Assembly: GCF_004664715.2 (NCBI RefSeq)
Contig: NC_051072.1
Span: forward strand, 38,130,142-38,194,141
Reading direction: 5' to 3'
Source of the DNA: Peromyscus leucopus
Taxonomy: Eukaryota; Chordata; Mammalia; Rodentia; Cricetidae
Length of the DNA: 64,000 nt
Below, one piece after another: positions 9,958-20,620 of the stretch (position 1 is its first letter; each line of letters begins with the position of its first letter). Below the pieces are notes generated by a model that saw only the letters and a list, made by a program, of their open reading frames with translations, was not told where the DNA came from and did not search any database. A program made the translations under genes and the position numbers.

Positions 9958-11689
9958 GAAGAAATCTTGAAGGCAGACTCTTGGACACTTAGAGTGCAGT
10001 TTCTCTACTCACTAACTGACATTCACCATACACAGAGACTCTACATTGCAGTTCCCTCCTAATCTCATTCCCCCAAAGCACTAACACACACATCATCCTC
10101 ATGACCTTTGTTTGAAGATCACAGGCCAAAGAACAGTTGGAGGCACGGTAGCTGCAGAGGAAACATCATAGTGAATATCGGAAGCTGGAAAAGGTCTCCA
10201 TGCTTTAATTATACACTTCAAGACAGTACAAAGGTCTTTGTTGTGTTTGCATAAATTGACATAATAAGAAATAAACATAAAATTATTATTTGACTCATTC
10301 TGTGTTGTCACTGAGGGAACAATAAAGTCCAGAAACATTACAAGTTACACTGAATCAGCATCAACTTTTTTCTGGGAACTCAAGGGGACCTAATCTGATG
10401 GCTTAGCCCATTAACTTCTATTAAACCAAAGAGAAAAAAAAATGCATTGGTTGTGGTAAAACAGCAAGAGGCTGAGTTTTCCGGGTGAACCAGTTTCTCT
10501 CATTCTCCCAGATGACTCGAGGGTTCAATTTCTGTTCTTCTCAGGGGGAGGGAAACCATGGCAGGACAGTGAATTCTTTGATCGGCCGCTGGCTCTTGGT
10601 GGTTTTTTGTGACACAGACTTGAAACCTGTGAGTTTGTTGGATTGTGCCAACTCTCTGAGGTTGTGCTGACAGTTTGCAGACAAGGAAGAGAGTGAAAGA
10701 GAGACCTCTCTCTCATATGACTCCAGGAAAGTAAGTGTGAGCCATCTGCAAAACAGCCTTCACCTTTGAAGGTGTTTGTTAGGGGAAGTGGGTGTGGCCG
10801 TGCAAGCTGCCAACTCCAGACTGGAAAAGCGGGTGGGGAATAGTTAAGATTCCAAGATGCCAAATCATTAGGCCACACAACACCCATAAGCCCCATTCAG
10901 CCATGCATTTTTACCTAGAAGCCTATTGCAGGCTCTTTAACACAAACATATATTCCATGCTTTAATGGAACCCGAAAGCTAAACCAAGCCAGGTTTGAAT
11001 ACTTCTAGAATCCTTTCTAGGCACACTTCCTGTAGGTGAAGTAGCCAGTGGTGATATAAGACACACTAAGTTCCTTCTGAGACTCTCTTTTCACACAGAT
11101 GGAAATAGAAAAAGAGTAAGCACAGACAAAAGTCACTCTACCTCTGGGTCCTTTGCTCAACAAGAAAGAAGACGCATCTGAACCTTCATGAAAGTTGCTA
11201 TGAAATTGCCCTAAATGCTAGTCATTTTGTGTTACACTAAAATAGGAGCTACATTAAAAAGAAACCCCAGCTCCTCTGTCTTCTAGAACCCCCAGATTTA
11301 ATTGTTTTGATAACTTCATTTTTCAAGTACTTGTGTTGGTAGGGGATTTCATTTGCTGGTCTCTCAGCATGGCCTTAGATGATTGAATGGCCATTCTAAA
11401 GCTTTCATCTTCTTGTGGCTAGCATTTGGGAATAAGGAATTCTTTGAGTTGCAAAACCTGACTTTGTATTTTCCAGGCTTTTGGAATGCATATAACCACA
11501 CTTTAGAAGTTGGTTTGCTCATCGGTAGATGACAAATCATACTAAACAAATACATTACAGCCAGTGTGACAGAAAGGTCTCCCTGTTAGATGCCCCCCTC
11601 CAAGGATTTAGAAAACTGAACTTTTCAGATGTACTAGACCCCAGTCCTTTATCATTCGGCATCTTCCCTAAAGCCAATATGATGAAGCT
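9954..11689. other. Unique DNA; longest open frame of the window on the minus strand
   Basis: No interspersed repeat is recognised. The minus-strand frame at 10525-10896 runs 123 codons from an ATG (in GAATGGGGCTT), but it has no recognisable domain, no splice context that I can defend and no repeat origin. I treat it as a chance frame. Confidence 0.45.
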
Positions 11690-11935
11690 TGGTGCCCAGT
11701 GGATAAGGAAGGGGCACAGACTCCTAGTCCAGATTGTTAGTATTCTAGTCCTGGCTTCAGCTTGCTGGTTGAACAAGTTTGGACAGGCAATTTAACCTTT
11801 CTATGTCTACGTTGTGCCTGAAAAAAGTGGGGGATTGTGGGTATTTATCACTGCACTGGGTGCTTTGAAGATTATGTGAATTAATGCTCATAAAGTTCTT
11901 AGAATGTGCAACATAGAGCAAGTGCCCTCAAGTAT
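11690..11935 (+). repeat. MIR element, plus strand
   Basis: AACAAGTTTGGACAGGCAAT, TTAACCTTTCTATGTCTACG, GCTTTGAAGATTATGTGAAT and TCTTAGAATGTGCAACATAG match the conserved MIR order ('gaccttgggcaagttacttaacctctctgtgcctca ... gaggattaaatga ... cttagaacagtgcctggcac'). MIRs are mammal-wide tRNA-derived SINEs, so this is a very old insertion. Confidence 0.8.
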
Positions 11936-12286
11936 GAGCTGAGTCATGCCAAGCCTCCATTCACCCCCCTGTGCCAGTGGGGACTTCAGCACCCCTACTC
12001 GGCTTGCCTCTCTCCATGACTTGGGTTTTGCTATAATTTTGATGTCACATCTCTGCTGTCCCTTCAGCTTCCACACTCCACAGACATTAGGTAGACTCTA
12101 CCTAAGAGATGTCTCTCTTTGAAACTCTTCTTTAGAGAACTAGTAACAGAAAAAGAAGAGATCAGAGCAGAGTTCTGGACATCCAGTAGCACATACATAC
12201 TTTACTAGGGTTTGGATCTGTCTAGCCACACCCCACCCCTTGGCTCGTGTTTTGAATATTCTGTCAAATATCTGTGACTCTAATTA

Positions 12287-12291
<5 letters not shown>
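11936..12291. other. Unique DNA, nothing recognised
   Basis: Lies between a MIR and a long polypyrimidine tract. No feature can be supported. Confidence 0.45.
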
Positions 12292-12356
<65 letters not shown>

Positions 12357-12408
12357 CTCCTCTCTCCCTCCCTCCCTCTCTCCCTCCCTCCCTCCCTCCC
12401 TCTCTCTC
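12292..12408. repeat. Polypyrimidine (CT)n/(CCCT)n tract
   Basis: About 117 bp of pure pyrimidine on the plus strand: a long CT run, then CTCTCC and CCCT units. It is a mirror-repeat-rich sequence of the type able to form triplex (H-) DNA in vitro. Confidence 0.97.
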
Positions 12409-12424
12409 AAACCTTTGCTGAAGG

Positions 12425-12700
12425 GGAAGGGGCTTGGCTCAGGGAAGTATGTCACTAGGGTGGGCCTTTGAAGGTTAAGTCTATTGCTTGTTCCAGTCTG
12501 TTCCCTCTGCTTGCTGGTTGGTCATAGTGTGAATAAGTTCCTGCTGTCTCAGGCTCCCGCTGCAATGGATGGAGCCATTCCTGCTGCCTATAGTCCCTGC
12601 CATTATGGACTAGAGTCTGCAGGAAGCTATGAGATAAAATGAATCTTAGGGTGTTTCTGTCAGATATTTGGTCACAGAGTTGCAAACGTAACCAATGCAT
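12425..12700 (+). mobile_element. MaLR-like LTR fragment, plus strand
   Basis: The copy carries GTCACTAGGGTGGGCCTTTG, CATTATGGACTAGAGTCTGC, ATGAGATAAAATGAATCTTA (at the position of the usual 'aataaa') and GGTCACAGAGTTGCAAACGT. These follow the order of rodent MaLR/ORR1-type LTRs. The 5' part seems to have been lost next to the pyrimidine tract. No internal sequence is attached. Confidence 0.55.
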
Positions 12701-12805
12701 TCATTTACTCTTAAAAGATTAATGTTGATTTGTCTGTTTATTCTTTAAACTTTTTCATTTTGGCAACCTGACATATTTAAACAAGTTACTGTTAAGAAAC
12801 ATGAG

Positions 12806-13018
12806 TCAGTGGGTGGATAAGAGGGCTCGGGAAGTAAAGGAGTTTGATGCCAAAGCTAAAGACCTGAGTTCAATCCTTATAAGCCACACTGTACAATGAC
12901 CAAACCAACTCCCCCAAGTTGTCCCCTGACCTCCACATGCATACTATGGCATGCACACACATGTGCATACACATGCACATAACTAACTAACTAAATATAT
13001 GTAAATTTTTTTAAAGAA
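12806..13018 (+). repeat. B3-type SINE, plus strand
   Basis: The copy shows AAAGACCTGAGTTCAATCCT (B-box region), CCAAGTTGTCCCCTGACCTC, a CA-rich segment, then TAACTAACTAACTAAATATA and an A-rich tail. The 'gttgtcctctgacctccacacg' signature is typical of B3. Confidence 0.78.
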
Positions 13019-14682
13019 AGAACTGTGAGATGTTTTGAAACTCATCCAAATTGATTGATAGCTTGAGGGATAAAATATGAATAAAGGATAAATTAATCAG
13101 CATAAGCATTAGTAGAGCACTTGATATCATTCCTTCCTTTGATTTTCCAGGCCTTGGAGTTATTCTGCTTTCCCTAAGTTTGGAATAAGAAAAAAAAAAA
13201 TTCCTTTTTTTTTTTTCAGCTTGTCACATTAGGGCTGCTGAATTTGTTTTGCATTGATTACAATGCTGAGAATGAGTTAGATGAGTAGGTAGACTCTTGC
13301 AAAGTTAAAGTTAATTTATGTCTAGATCAGTTCAAGAATTTATTTTCTCCAATTTGGCTCTGATGTTTCATTTTAGTTTTCAGATTTAATTTTAGTAATC
13401 TTGCCACTGTGCAGTGAAATCACAGGACTCAGTGAAACATGCATCTCACATTAAAAAAGGAGCCACTGACATGCTCTCCGGGCTGGCAAAGAAGTCATCT
13501 TGATGTCCTCAAGCACAGGATGAAGGATGAGTGGTCCCAGCTCTCCAAGTCCACGCCAAGATTTTGAGTTTCAATTTCAAATTAAATTAGAACTTTCTCA
13601 GTATTCAAAGGGGGAAAGAAAAGAAAACCTAGCATTCCCCATTAAAGCTTCAAACCTTCTGGAACTTCTAATAGTTCTCATTAAACAGCACAGCAAACAA
13701 GATGTAAATGAATAAGAAACAGATGCATCACCGTGCTCTGGACACACTTATGAATTTTTAATTTTAGGAATGCTTGGAGAGAAAGAGCTGGTGATATAAT
13801 AAATTGATCGTGGCTGTATTACATTACCTTCTAATCCAAACAATCTTTGCCACTTGAACAGGAAAGGTCTGTTTCCAATGAGTTCTAAAGTTTGCGTTTG
13901 TTACAGTATCCTTAATGTTACCACACTGTTAACTTATTTATGAAATAAAAACTTTTGTACTGTTTTCTAAGGAAGCATGTATTTCTAGAACAATAATTTT
14001 CTTGTTTTTTCTAATTGATTACACATTCAGTATTGTTCTCTTTAATCCATCTAATTATTTACACATGATCACCTCAATGATGTATGGCACACAGCCACAT
14101 GGGGACACGCATGCCTAATTTTCTTCCACTGGATCCACAAGAAGAGGGCAAGGTACAACAATATTTTAATTTTTTTCCTTGTATATGTCAACTATTTTAT
14201 AATGGTATGTTTTTTTTAGTGAAAAAAATTAAGATCAGAATACAATTATATATTTCCCAAACTGAAGATTTTAAAGGGATATTTGTTGAAATTTCCCACT
14301 GTTCCCAAAAAAGTTGGGAGAGAGAATCTAATTTTCAGATTCACTGTGCTTGCTCAGATCCAGATGAGTGTAGGATATAGAGACTGTGCTCCTGAGACCC
14401 TGGCTTCTGGGCTATAGTGATTCATGAGATTGACTTCTGCTTGCTCATGAATGCATAGAACAAGCCTAAATATACAAGACACCAGTTTAAGAGCTTAGTT
14501 CTCATTCTGATTGGCTGCACAGTCTCTAGACCCTCTTGCAGGGACCCCTTCTTTGGAATTCAGATGTGACACATCTGAATCGGTTGTAACTAAAAAAGAA
14601 TGTATGGACGTCGGGCCTGGAAGAGCCATAGTGCTATAATTTACAGAGAAGGCATCTCTCCGAGTAATACCTCTCCATTTTA
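13019..14682. other. Repeat-poor 1.6-kb AT-rich stretch
   Basis: No interspersed repeat is recognised in 1.6 kb, which is unusual beside such repeat-dense flanks. An A11/T12 inverted pair lies at 13190-13216 and a TAATTGATTA homeodomain-type palindrome at 14012-14021. It may be conserved noncoding DNA, but conservation cannot be judged from one genome. Confidence 0.4.
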
Positions 14683-14909
14683 AAATGTAATTTTTAAAAT
14701 TTATGTGTATATGTATGTGTTTTGTCTGCATGGATGTCTGTGCACCACATACGTGCAGTACCCACGGAAGCCAGATGGAGGCCTGGATTCTCCAGAAATG
14801 GAGGTACAGAAGAAGGTTGTTAGCCATCCTGTGAGTGCTGGGAAGTGAATGTGAGTCCTTTAAAAGAGCAGCCAGTGCTCTGAACTGCTGATATTTCTCT
14901 CCAAGCCCC
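14683..14909 (-). repeat. B2/B3-type SINE, minus strand
   Basis: Reverse complement features: T-rich tail at 14683-14705, AAATGGAGGTACAGAAGAAG, GAGTGCTGGGAAGTGAATGT, GAGCAGCCAGTGCTCTGAAC and TCTCTCCAAGCCCC (SINE head). Internal divergence is moderate. Confidence 0.8.
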
Positions 14910-17165
14910 TAGCAAATAGTTCTTAGTATTCTGTGCATATGCCCTACCCACTTCTACTCCTTTTAAGGCCCATTACATGCAGCTCCCATATTTTGGTCTC
15001 TGAGCCTCCACTTTCTAGTAGTAAGAAATTCAGCAAAGAACACATTACTATATTACATTCCCAATCCTTCCTAACTTTTTATCCTTTGGCTCCAGGTGGC
15101 TAGACTCCGAACACTCTTCCATAGTATTTACTCTGTTAGGAGACTAGCCATACTTCATTAGCTCTGCAGGGGACTAATGGATGGTAGAGTGTGTTCCTTC
15201 TGCCCTAAAAGTGTGCAACGTTGGCATAAAGATTATTCGAACCAGACATTTTAACACACCAGGGGCCTTGCTGAAATCCTGAGCTCCCCGTGCCTTCCAA
15301 AAGCAAGAGAGAGAAGCACCATATGGAAAGTGTAGGAGGCAAATGGTATTCTTGTACCTAGAGATGAAGCGTTAGAGCTGAGAGGACTACAAACAACCTT
15401 TATCTGCCTAGTTACTTTTCTACTATTAACTGCCATGCCCTTTTATCTTGTCACGTTTTCTTAATTTACTACACTTTGTCCACTCAGTGTTTCACTTGAA
15501 TTGGTCCTTTCAGCCTTCATTTCTTCAGGGTGCCTCCCACAACATGTAAAGTTAGGATGTGTGCTTTTCTCCTATGAATTTGTATTCATAGGTCAGATGA
15601 ATTCTTAGGTTCTGCTAGCAACCCTCAGAGGGTACAGGCAAAATTATTTCTTTCCCTATAGTTTCAAAAGCAGCTCTTTTCCTTTTCCTGTCTGGTCACT
15701 AGCAAGGGATATGTGAAATCAGACTGCCAAAAGAAAGATTAATAGTTTATTGACTACACAGTGCACATCACTCCAGAGGAATGTGATGAAGATTAGCTGA
15801 AGAGAGTACCACTCTAGACTTAGACTTCCACAGCATCTTTACCAAATAGTAACTTCTCATGGACAGGGCAAGACAGTGAAGAAGAGTTTTGGCTTTTGAG
15901 GGCAGTAAGATGTAGGAGAGAATGCATGGCATGAGGGGAATTGGCGGCTGGAGGTTTGATGTGATGTGAAGGTCCACGTGAAGGTCTATCTCGGTGCCGA
16001 CTCCATCTGTCTCGTGGCTGTAAAATTCATCAACTCAGATTCTTGGAAGGGCTAGCTTTGCAAAAGATTTTGCTTTTAGTTAAATAAGAGAAGGTAATTG
16101 TAGGTCTCTTCAGCCATCTGTTGATTTCAATTTGCCTCTGGCTCAACATAATCTTTATGTAGAAGTAACATACTTGGGGGTACCATATTTGGGGACAGCG
16201 TATGATGATCCCTATAGTCAACTGTCTATTATTGTTCTGTTACAAATTGGCTTCAAGGTGATCTCTGAAACAGTTTATATCTCTGTTTCATCCATCCTCC
16301 ATGTTTAGTTTTATTTTCAGATAATTTGCCAACTCTAAAAACTTACATATAGTTCTCTTACATTATAGAGTGTTTTGTAGAGGCAGTCTAGTTATCATAC
16401 CTCACAAATCCTTCCTTATCCAGTATGTCTACCACTTACCCCCCACTTTTCATTTCTGCCATCTTCAATCTGGTCTTCAGTTTGTGTTCTTATCAACACA
16501 GATGAACTACATGCGTTTAAAGTTACTCTATTGAACAATATTTGAACCAAAAACCCCACTGGCAGAATTACAAAGAAAGCTATTTCTGCTTTATTGAGGT
16601 GGTTTGGCCCCGTTAAACAGTGTGTTGTTAAGGAGGTACATGTTCACTGTGCCTGTGTTGAGAACCGTCACACAGCCTTCCAAGTATTCCCACCTAGTCT
16701 CATTAGAATTGCATTGTAACAGTTTCTCCATCTGCTGTTTCCTTTTGGCAGATGGACGTTTTTTTAAAGTACTCTCAATCTTGCTTGTCAACGCATGTTT
16801 GTACATGCAGCAGAGATTTTATTGTAATATCACTTGACAGCATTCTATTTGAGAAGAAGCCCTGTATACAGCTCTACCTCCTGTCATTGAAGGCTGCTAG
16901 TAACTGCTAGAGAGAAGCGGGAAACCTAGTCTGTTTGCATCAGCCCTTCTGCTCTGGACATTTTATTTTCCCAAATACCTATATCTCTGTGTTAGTTGAC
17001 TGATTGTGCTACATATTTATCCACATTTCTAAGTCCTTTAAAATGCAATGAAACATAAAATACTCTGTCTCTAGAAAATTGGAATATTTTACAGACTTTA
17101 CTGCTTTTCATGCAATTTCAGAATGATCAATATCATACATGCTTTCAAATACATGCATTGTATAA
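14910..17165. other. Unique DNA, 2.2 kb
   Basis: No repeat or gene is recognised. Open frames up to 77 codons overlap on opposite strands (for example 16591-16837), which argues for chance. Confidence 0.45.
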
Positions 17166-17593
17166 GTGTGCATGAGTGTATGTGAGTGTGTTTAGTGTGT
17201 GTGTATGTGAGTGTCTGAGTATATGTGCAGTGTGTGTGGTAGTGTGTGAGTGTGTATGTGTGGTAGGTGTATGTGTGAGTGTGTGGGAGTATGTGTCGTG
17301 TGTGTCAGTGTGTGATGTGTGTATATGTGAGTGTGTATGGCGTGTGTGTTAGTGTTTGAGTATGTATGTGTCGTGTGTGTAGGGAGTATTGTGTGAGTGT
17401 GTGGATGGTGTGGGTGTGACTATGTGAATGTGTGTATGTGAGTGGGTGTGGTGTGTATGTGATGTGTGTGTATGTGAGTGTGTGAGTGTGTGGTGTGCTA
17501 GTGTGTGAGTGTATGTGTATGATGTGTGTGTGTATGATTGTGTGAGTGTGTGTATATGAGTATGTGTGGGAGTGTGCATGGTGTGTGTGTGTT
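17166..17593. repeat. Imperfect GT-rich tract, about 430 bp
   Basis: GTGTGT runs are broken by GAGT, TATG and GGTG words throughout. Unlike the other pure (GT)n runs here it is highly interrupted, so it is an old, decayed microsatellite or minisatellite-like tract. The minus-strand histidine/threonine-rich frame is a compositional artefact. Confidence 0.9.
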
Positions 17594-19889
17594 GGAAGAT
17601 GGATTGATTATGAAGGAGCACACTCTAAGAGGTACTGGCCCTGTCCTCATTACCTGCAGCAACACAAGGACCGGGCAGGAGGAACAGTGAGGGTATGGTG
17701 TGGGCGGTGAAGTTTGAGCGTTAACTTTAGCTAGAAATTATGAACATTCTTTTCTTCTTCACTGCCTCTCCTTTAAGGAGCCGGTTGTGACAGTCTCATC
17801 TGAAGTCCTTGGTGGCATTTTGTCTCCTCGAAAGGATCAAAAGATACCCTTGGAATCTGAGTATAAACAGCATTCCAGACTCTCTGCTTACCAGATCAAT
17901 GGATTCGTAGCCACGTGAGAAATGTGCAAGCGCTTCTGAAGTGGGCTCAGCTGTGGGCCTGGAGTCTGTCCAGTGTCAACAGTTAGGGAGCAGGGGAAAG
18001 AGTGGATAGAGAAGGGAGATACTGGCTGGTGTACACCCATGTTTATCAAATACATCCCTGTCATTTGCAAGGGAAAGCTGGGCTTGCAATTCTTTATCTA
18101 CAGTTGTTCCTTTTGTAGGAGTTAAAGTGATGGAAAATGGCTTTTTCCTAAGGCCCTTTTATCTCAAAGACATATTCTTCTGTGCCAATAAAGTGACTTT
18201 TCTTCAACATTCATCCTAGAGATATCAGCGATTACAGGACACCATTTTGTTGCCCAGTTTTCAGTAAACATTTTGACTATCTGTTGCAGACCAGTCTCTA
18301 AAGAAAGTACCCTGGCTCTTTTTTTTTTTTTCTGGGAGCTTGCAGGCTGATGAAGGAGACACTTAGCAACTCTTATCCTAGAAACTCAGAAATGCACTAC
18401 CCTAGCCCTCCATAAATGGCTCACAAAAACAGGGTCAGCTGATGATATCCACTATGTAATTACCAGCAAATTCATGCAAAGCATATAACTTGTGTTCCCA
18501 CCTCCAGTATTTTGCTGTAATATTTGAAATATATCTTTTTTAAAAATGCTTTAAGTTTTGACAATACAGAGTGTTTAAAGCTGCACTTTAAAGTCTAGGC
18601 TGCTCTGAGGAGATCAATACACAGTTATCACAAAGACATTTATACATGTGAGTGGAATATCACAGAACTGACTGAATTTTACATACATATGCATTTCCCA
18701 CCTTAGCTCTTGTGTCTATTTCCACTATTATTTAGTGAGAGATTGATTGACTTGGAACGAAGTTTCACTGCTCCTTTTCAAACTTGTAATTTTTCATACA
18801 GTTAAGGAGAGAAGATGTAATCAGAAGAAGTGGGGAAGGGCAGAATTGCCATAAATTTTAGGATACGATAGATCAAAGGGACTAACTAAGTACAAGAAAA
18901 TGTTATATAAGATTTAATTATTTAATGAAAGTCAACAAAGCTCATTTTAAGTCTTGGGGTGAATATTGTTACAATATGAACAATTACTAAAATGCCTGAT
19001 GAACATTTTTTTAAACTTAAGGGTATGGCTTTTCATTGGCAAGGTCAAGTTCAAAGTCCAACATTAAAGTCATTAATGTGTCCAATGCCTTCTTGAAGAT
19101 CACTTATAAAACTTTGTGCCTTGGGTTTAAGAATTTTTCCAAAGAAAATGGAGAGATGCATTTCTTTCTATTTCTCCATCTAAATGCAACTTAAAACTGT
19201 GACATTATAACAACAAAAAAAAAACACGTGAAAACTCCAAAGCTTAGAGATGACAAGATAGATTGGCTAGGGAGTTTATACCTGAGGAGGATAAAGTCAT
19301 GAGATCCCTGGATGCTCTTCTTGCCTCATTTATCCCAGACTCAGAGCTGAAGAAGCCAGCCACCTGGAAACAATAATGAATGCAGACAAAAATAAAAACA
19401 AAAGCTAAACAGAAAGAAAAACCAGCCAAGCACGATTTCTTTTAGCAAAATACTATGAAAGAGGGAACCTAGGAAGAGAGAAAGCTGTTAAACCATCACT
19501 TCCCTGGTTTATACAAACGCCACAGTGCAGAGGGGAAATCCTGGGACCAGAGCTGGGCTTAGACTCTGAGTTGGTAAGCCACGATCTCATGAGGTTGTCA
19601 CAAAATGCTTCAGTGTTCCCTAGGATAGTGCCAGGGGAGGCCAAGGGGCTTCTGTTGGCTGGTAATAAGGCATCTCCACATGTGTCAGTGGCAATCATGT
19701 GGGAAAATCAAACTCCAGTGTTTTATTATCAGCAATAAGGAGTTCCCTATACCTTGCAAATATAAGTAAAGACCAAATGCAGAATGTGCCCTTCAATACT
19801 TGCTTGGTGATAATCAGCCATTAATTTCCCAGGCAGGAGCAAAACAAACCTGAAAGACTGAACTATCACCGAGAGTCTCCTTAAATAAT
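17594..19889. other. Unique DNA, 2.3 kb, containing one exon-like segment
   Basis: No interspersed repeat is recognised up to the ancient L1. The exon-like segment at 17778-17914 is described separately. The part after about 19700 could already belong to a decayed 5' part of that L1. Confidence 0.4.
17778..17914 (+). other. Exon-like 137-nt segment, unproven
   Basis: A pyrimidine-rich run ends in TTTAAG at 17777. After it, 137 nt stay open in a single frame (first residues EPVVTVSSEVLGGILSPRKD), and a GTGAGA donor-like hexamer follows at 17915. The other two plus frames stop within the first 30 nt. I do not recognise the protein. A 45-codon open frame arises by chance roughly one time in nine, so splice-like ends plus openness is suggestive only. 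Confidence 0.18.
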
Positions 19890-20096
19890 GTGAAAACACC
19901 CAGGTTTCAATTGAAGAAGTGCTCCTCATATCAAGAACTGGTAGAGCTCTCATACAGAAAGGAAGTACATGATGAGCAGAGGAAGAGGATGCAATGGCAG
20001 AGATGTTATCTGAAAAGTATTTTAGAGCAGCCATGTAAAAAATGATTCAATGGGTAATCATTTCCATAATTCAAACAAATCAATAAATATCCAAGC

Positions 20097-20098
20097 CG

Positions 20099-20132
<34 letters not shown>
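20097..20132. repeat. (CG)n(CA)n dinucleotide tract
   Basis: About five CG steps run directly into about 12 CA units. Alternating purine-pyrimidine CG/CA tracts of this type are known to favour Z-DNA. CG steps are otherwise rare in this window. Confidence 0.93.
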
Positions 20133-20179
20133 ACAACAATTAATTAGGTGATACAAAGAAGTTGTACTCACAAAGTGTC

Positions 20180-20590
20180 ACCAACAGGACCGCCCACATG
20201 CTAGCTGAAAAAGGAAGTCAACAAAGAACAGACTGGACAGGAAAAAGCCCATGAAGCCCAACCCCCACACAAAGAACTATAGACAACTGAGTAAAGCTGC
20301 GTGTGGAGTGAGGAGGGAGAGGTGGCCTTCTCCAGGGAAGAACACATCAATTGGTTGTCCAATGTTGACAGGTGAGCCCTGAAAATACACCTACAAGTAA
20401 CTATATGGACTCAACAACTTAGGTTTGGGAATGTATATGTACATAAAAATACATATATACATGTAATAACAGTTAGTGGAAAAAAGGGGCATGAATTTGA
20501 AGGAGAGAGGGGAAGGATATATGGGAGGGTTTGGAGGGACAAAAAGGGAGAAATATTGTAATTAAATTATCATCTCAAAAACGAACAACC
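20180..20590 (+). mobile_element. Rodent L1 3' UTR, plus strand, inserted in the older L1
   Basis: TCTCCAGGGAAGAACACATC, AATTGGTTGTCCAATG, GTGAGCCCTGAAAATACACC, ATGAATTTGAAGGAGAGAGG and ATGGGAGGGTTTGGAGGGAC, with a final ATCATCTCAAAAA, match the terminal part of rodent L1 3' UTRs. It is 5'-truncated with no ORF2. Its body is clearly less diverged than the L1 it splits. Confidence 0.82.
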
Positions 20591-20595
20591 CCCCT

Positions 20596-20620
20596 AAACA
20601 AACAAACAAACAAAAAAACC
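20596..20620. repeat. (CAAA)n tail of the inserted L1
   Basis: CAAA units directly after the L1 3' end, consistent with an expanded A-rich tail. Confidence 0.8.

Noticed and set aside
17349..17621. 90-codon His/Thr-rich minus frame
   Set aside because: Read from the GT-rich tract; low complexity.
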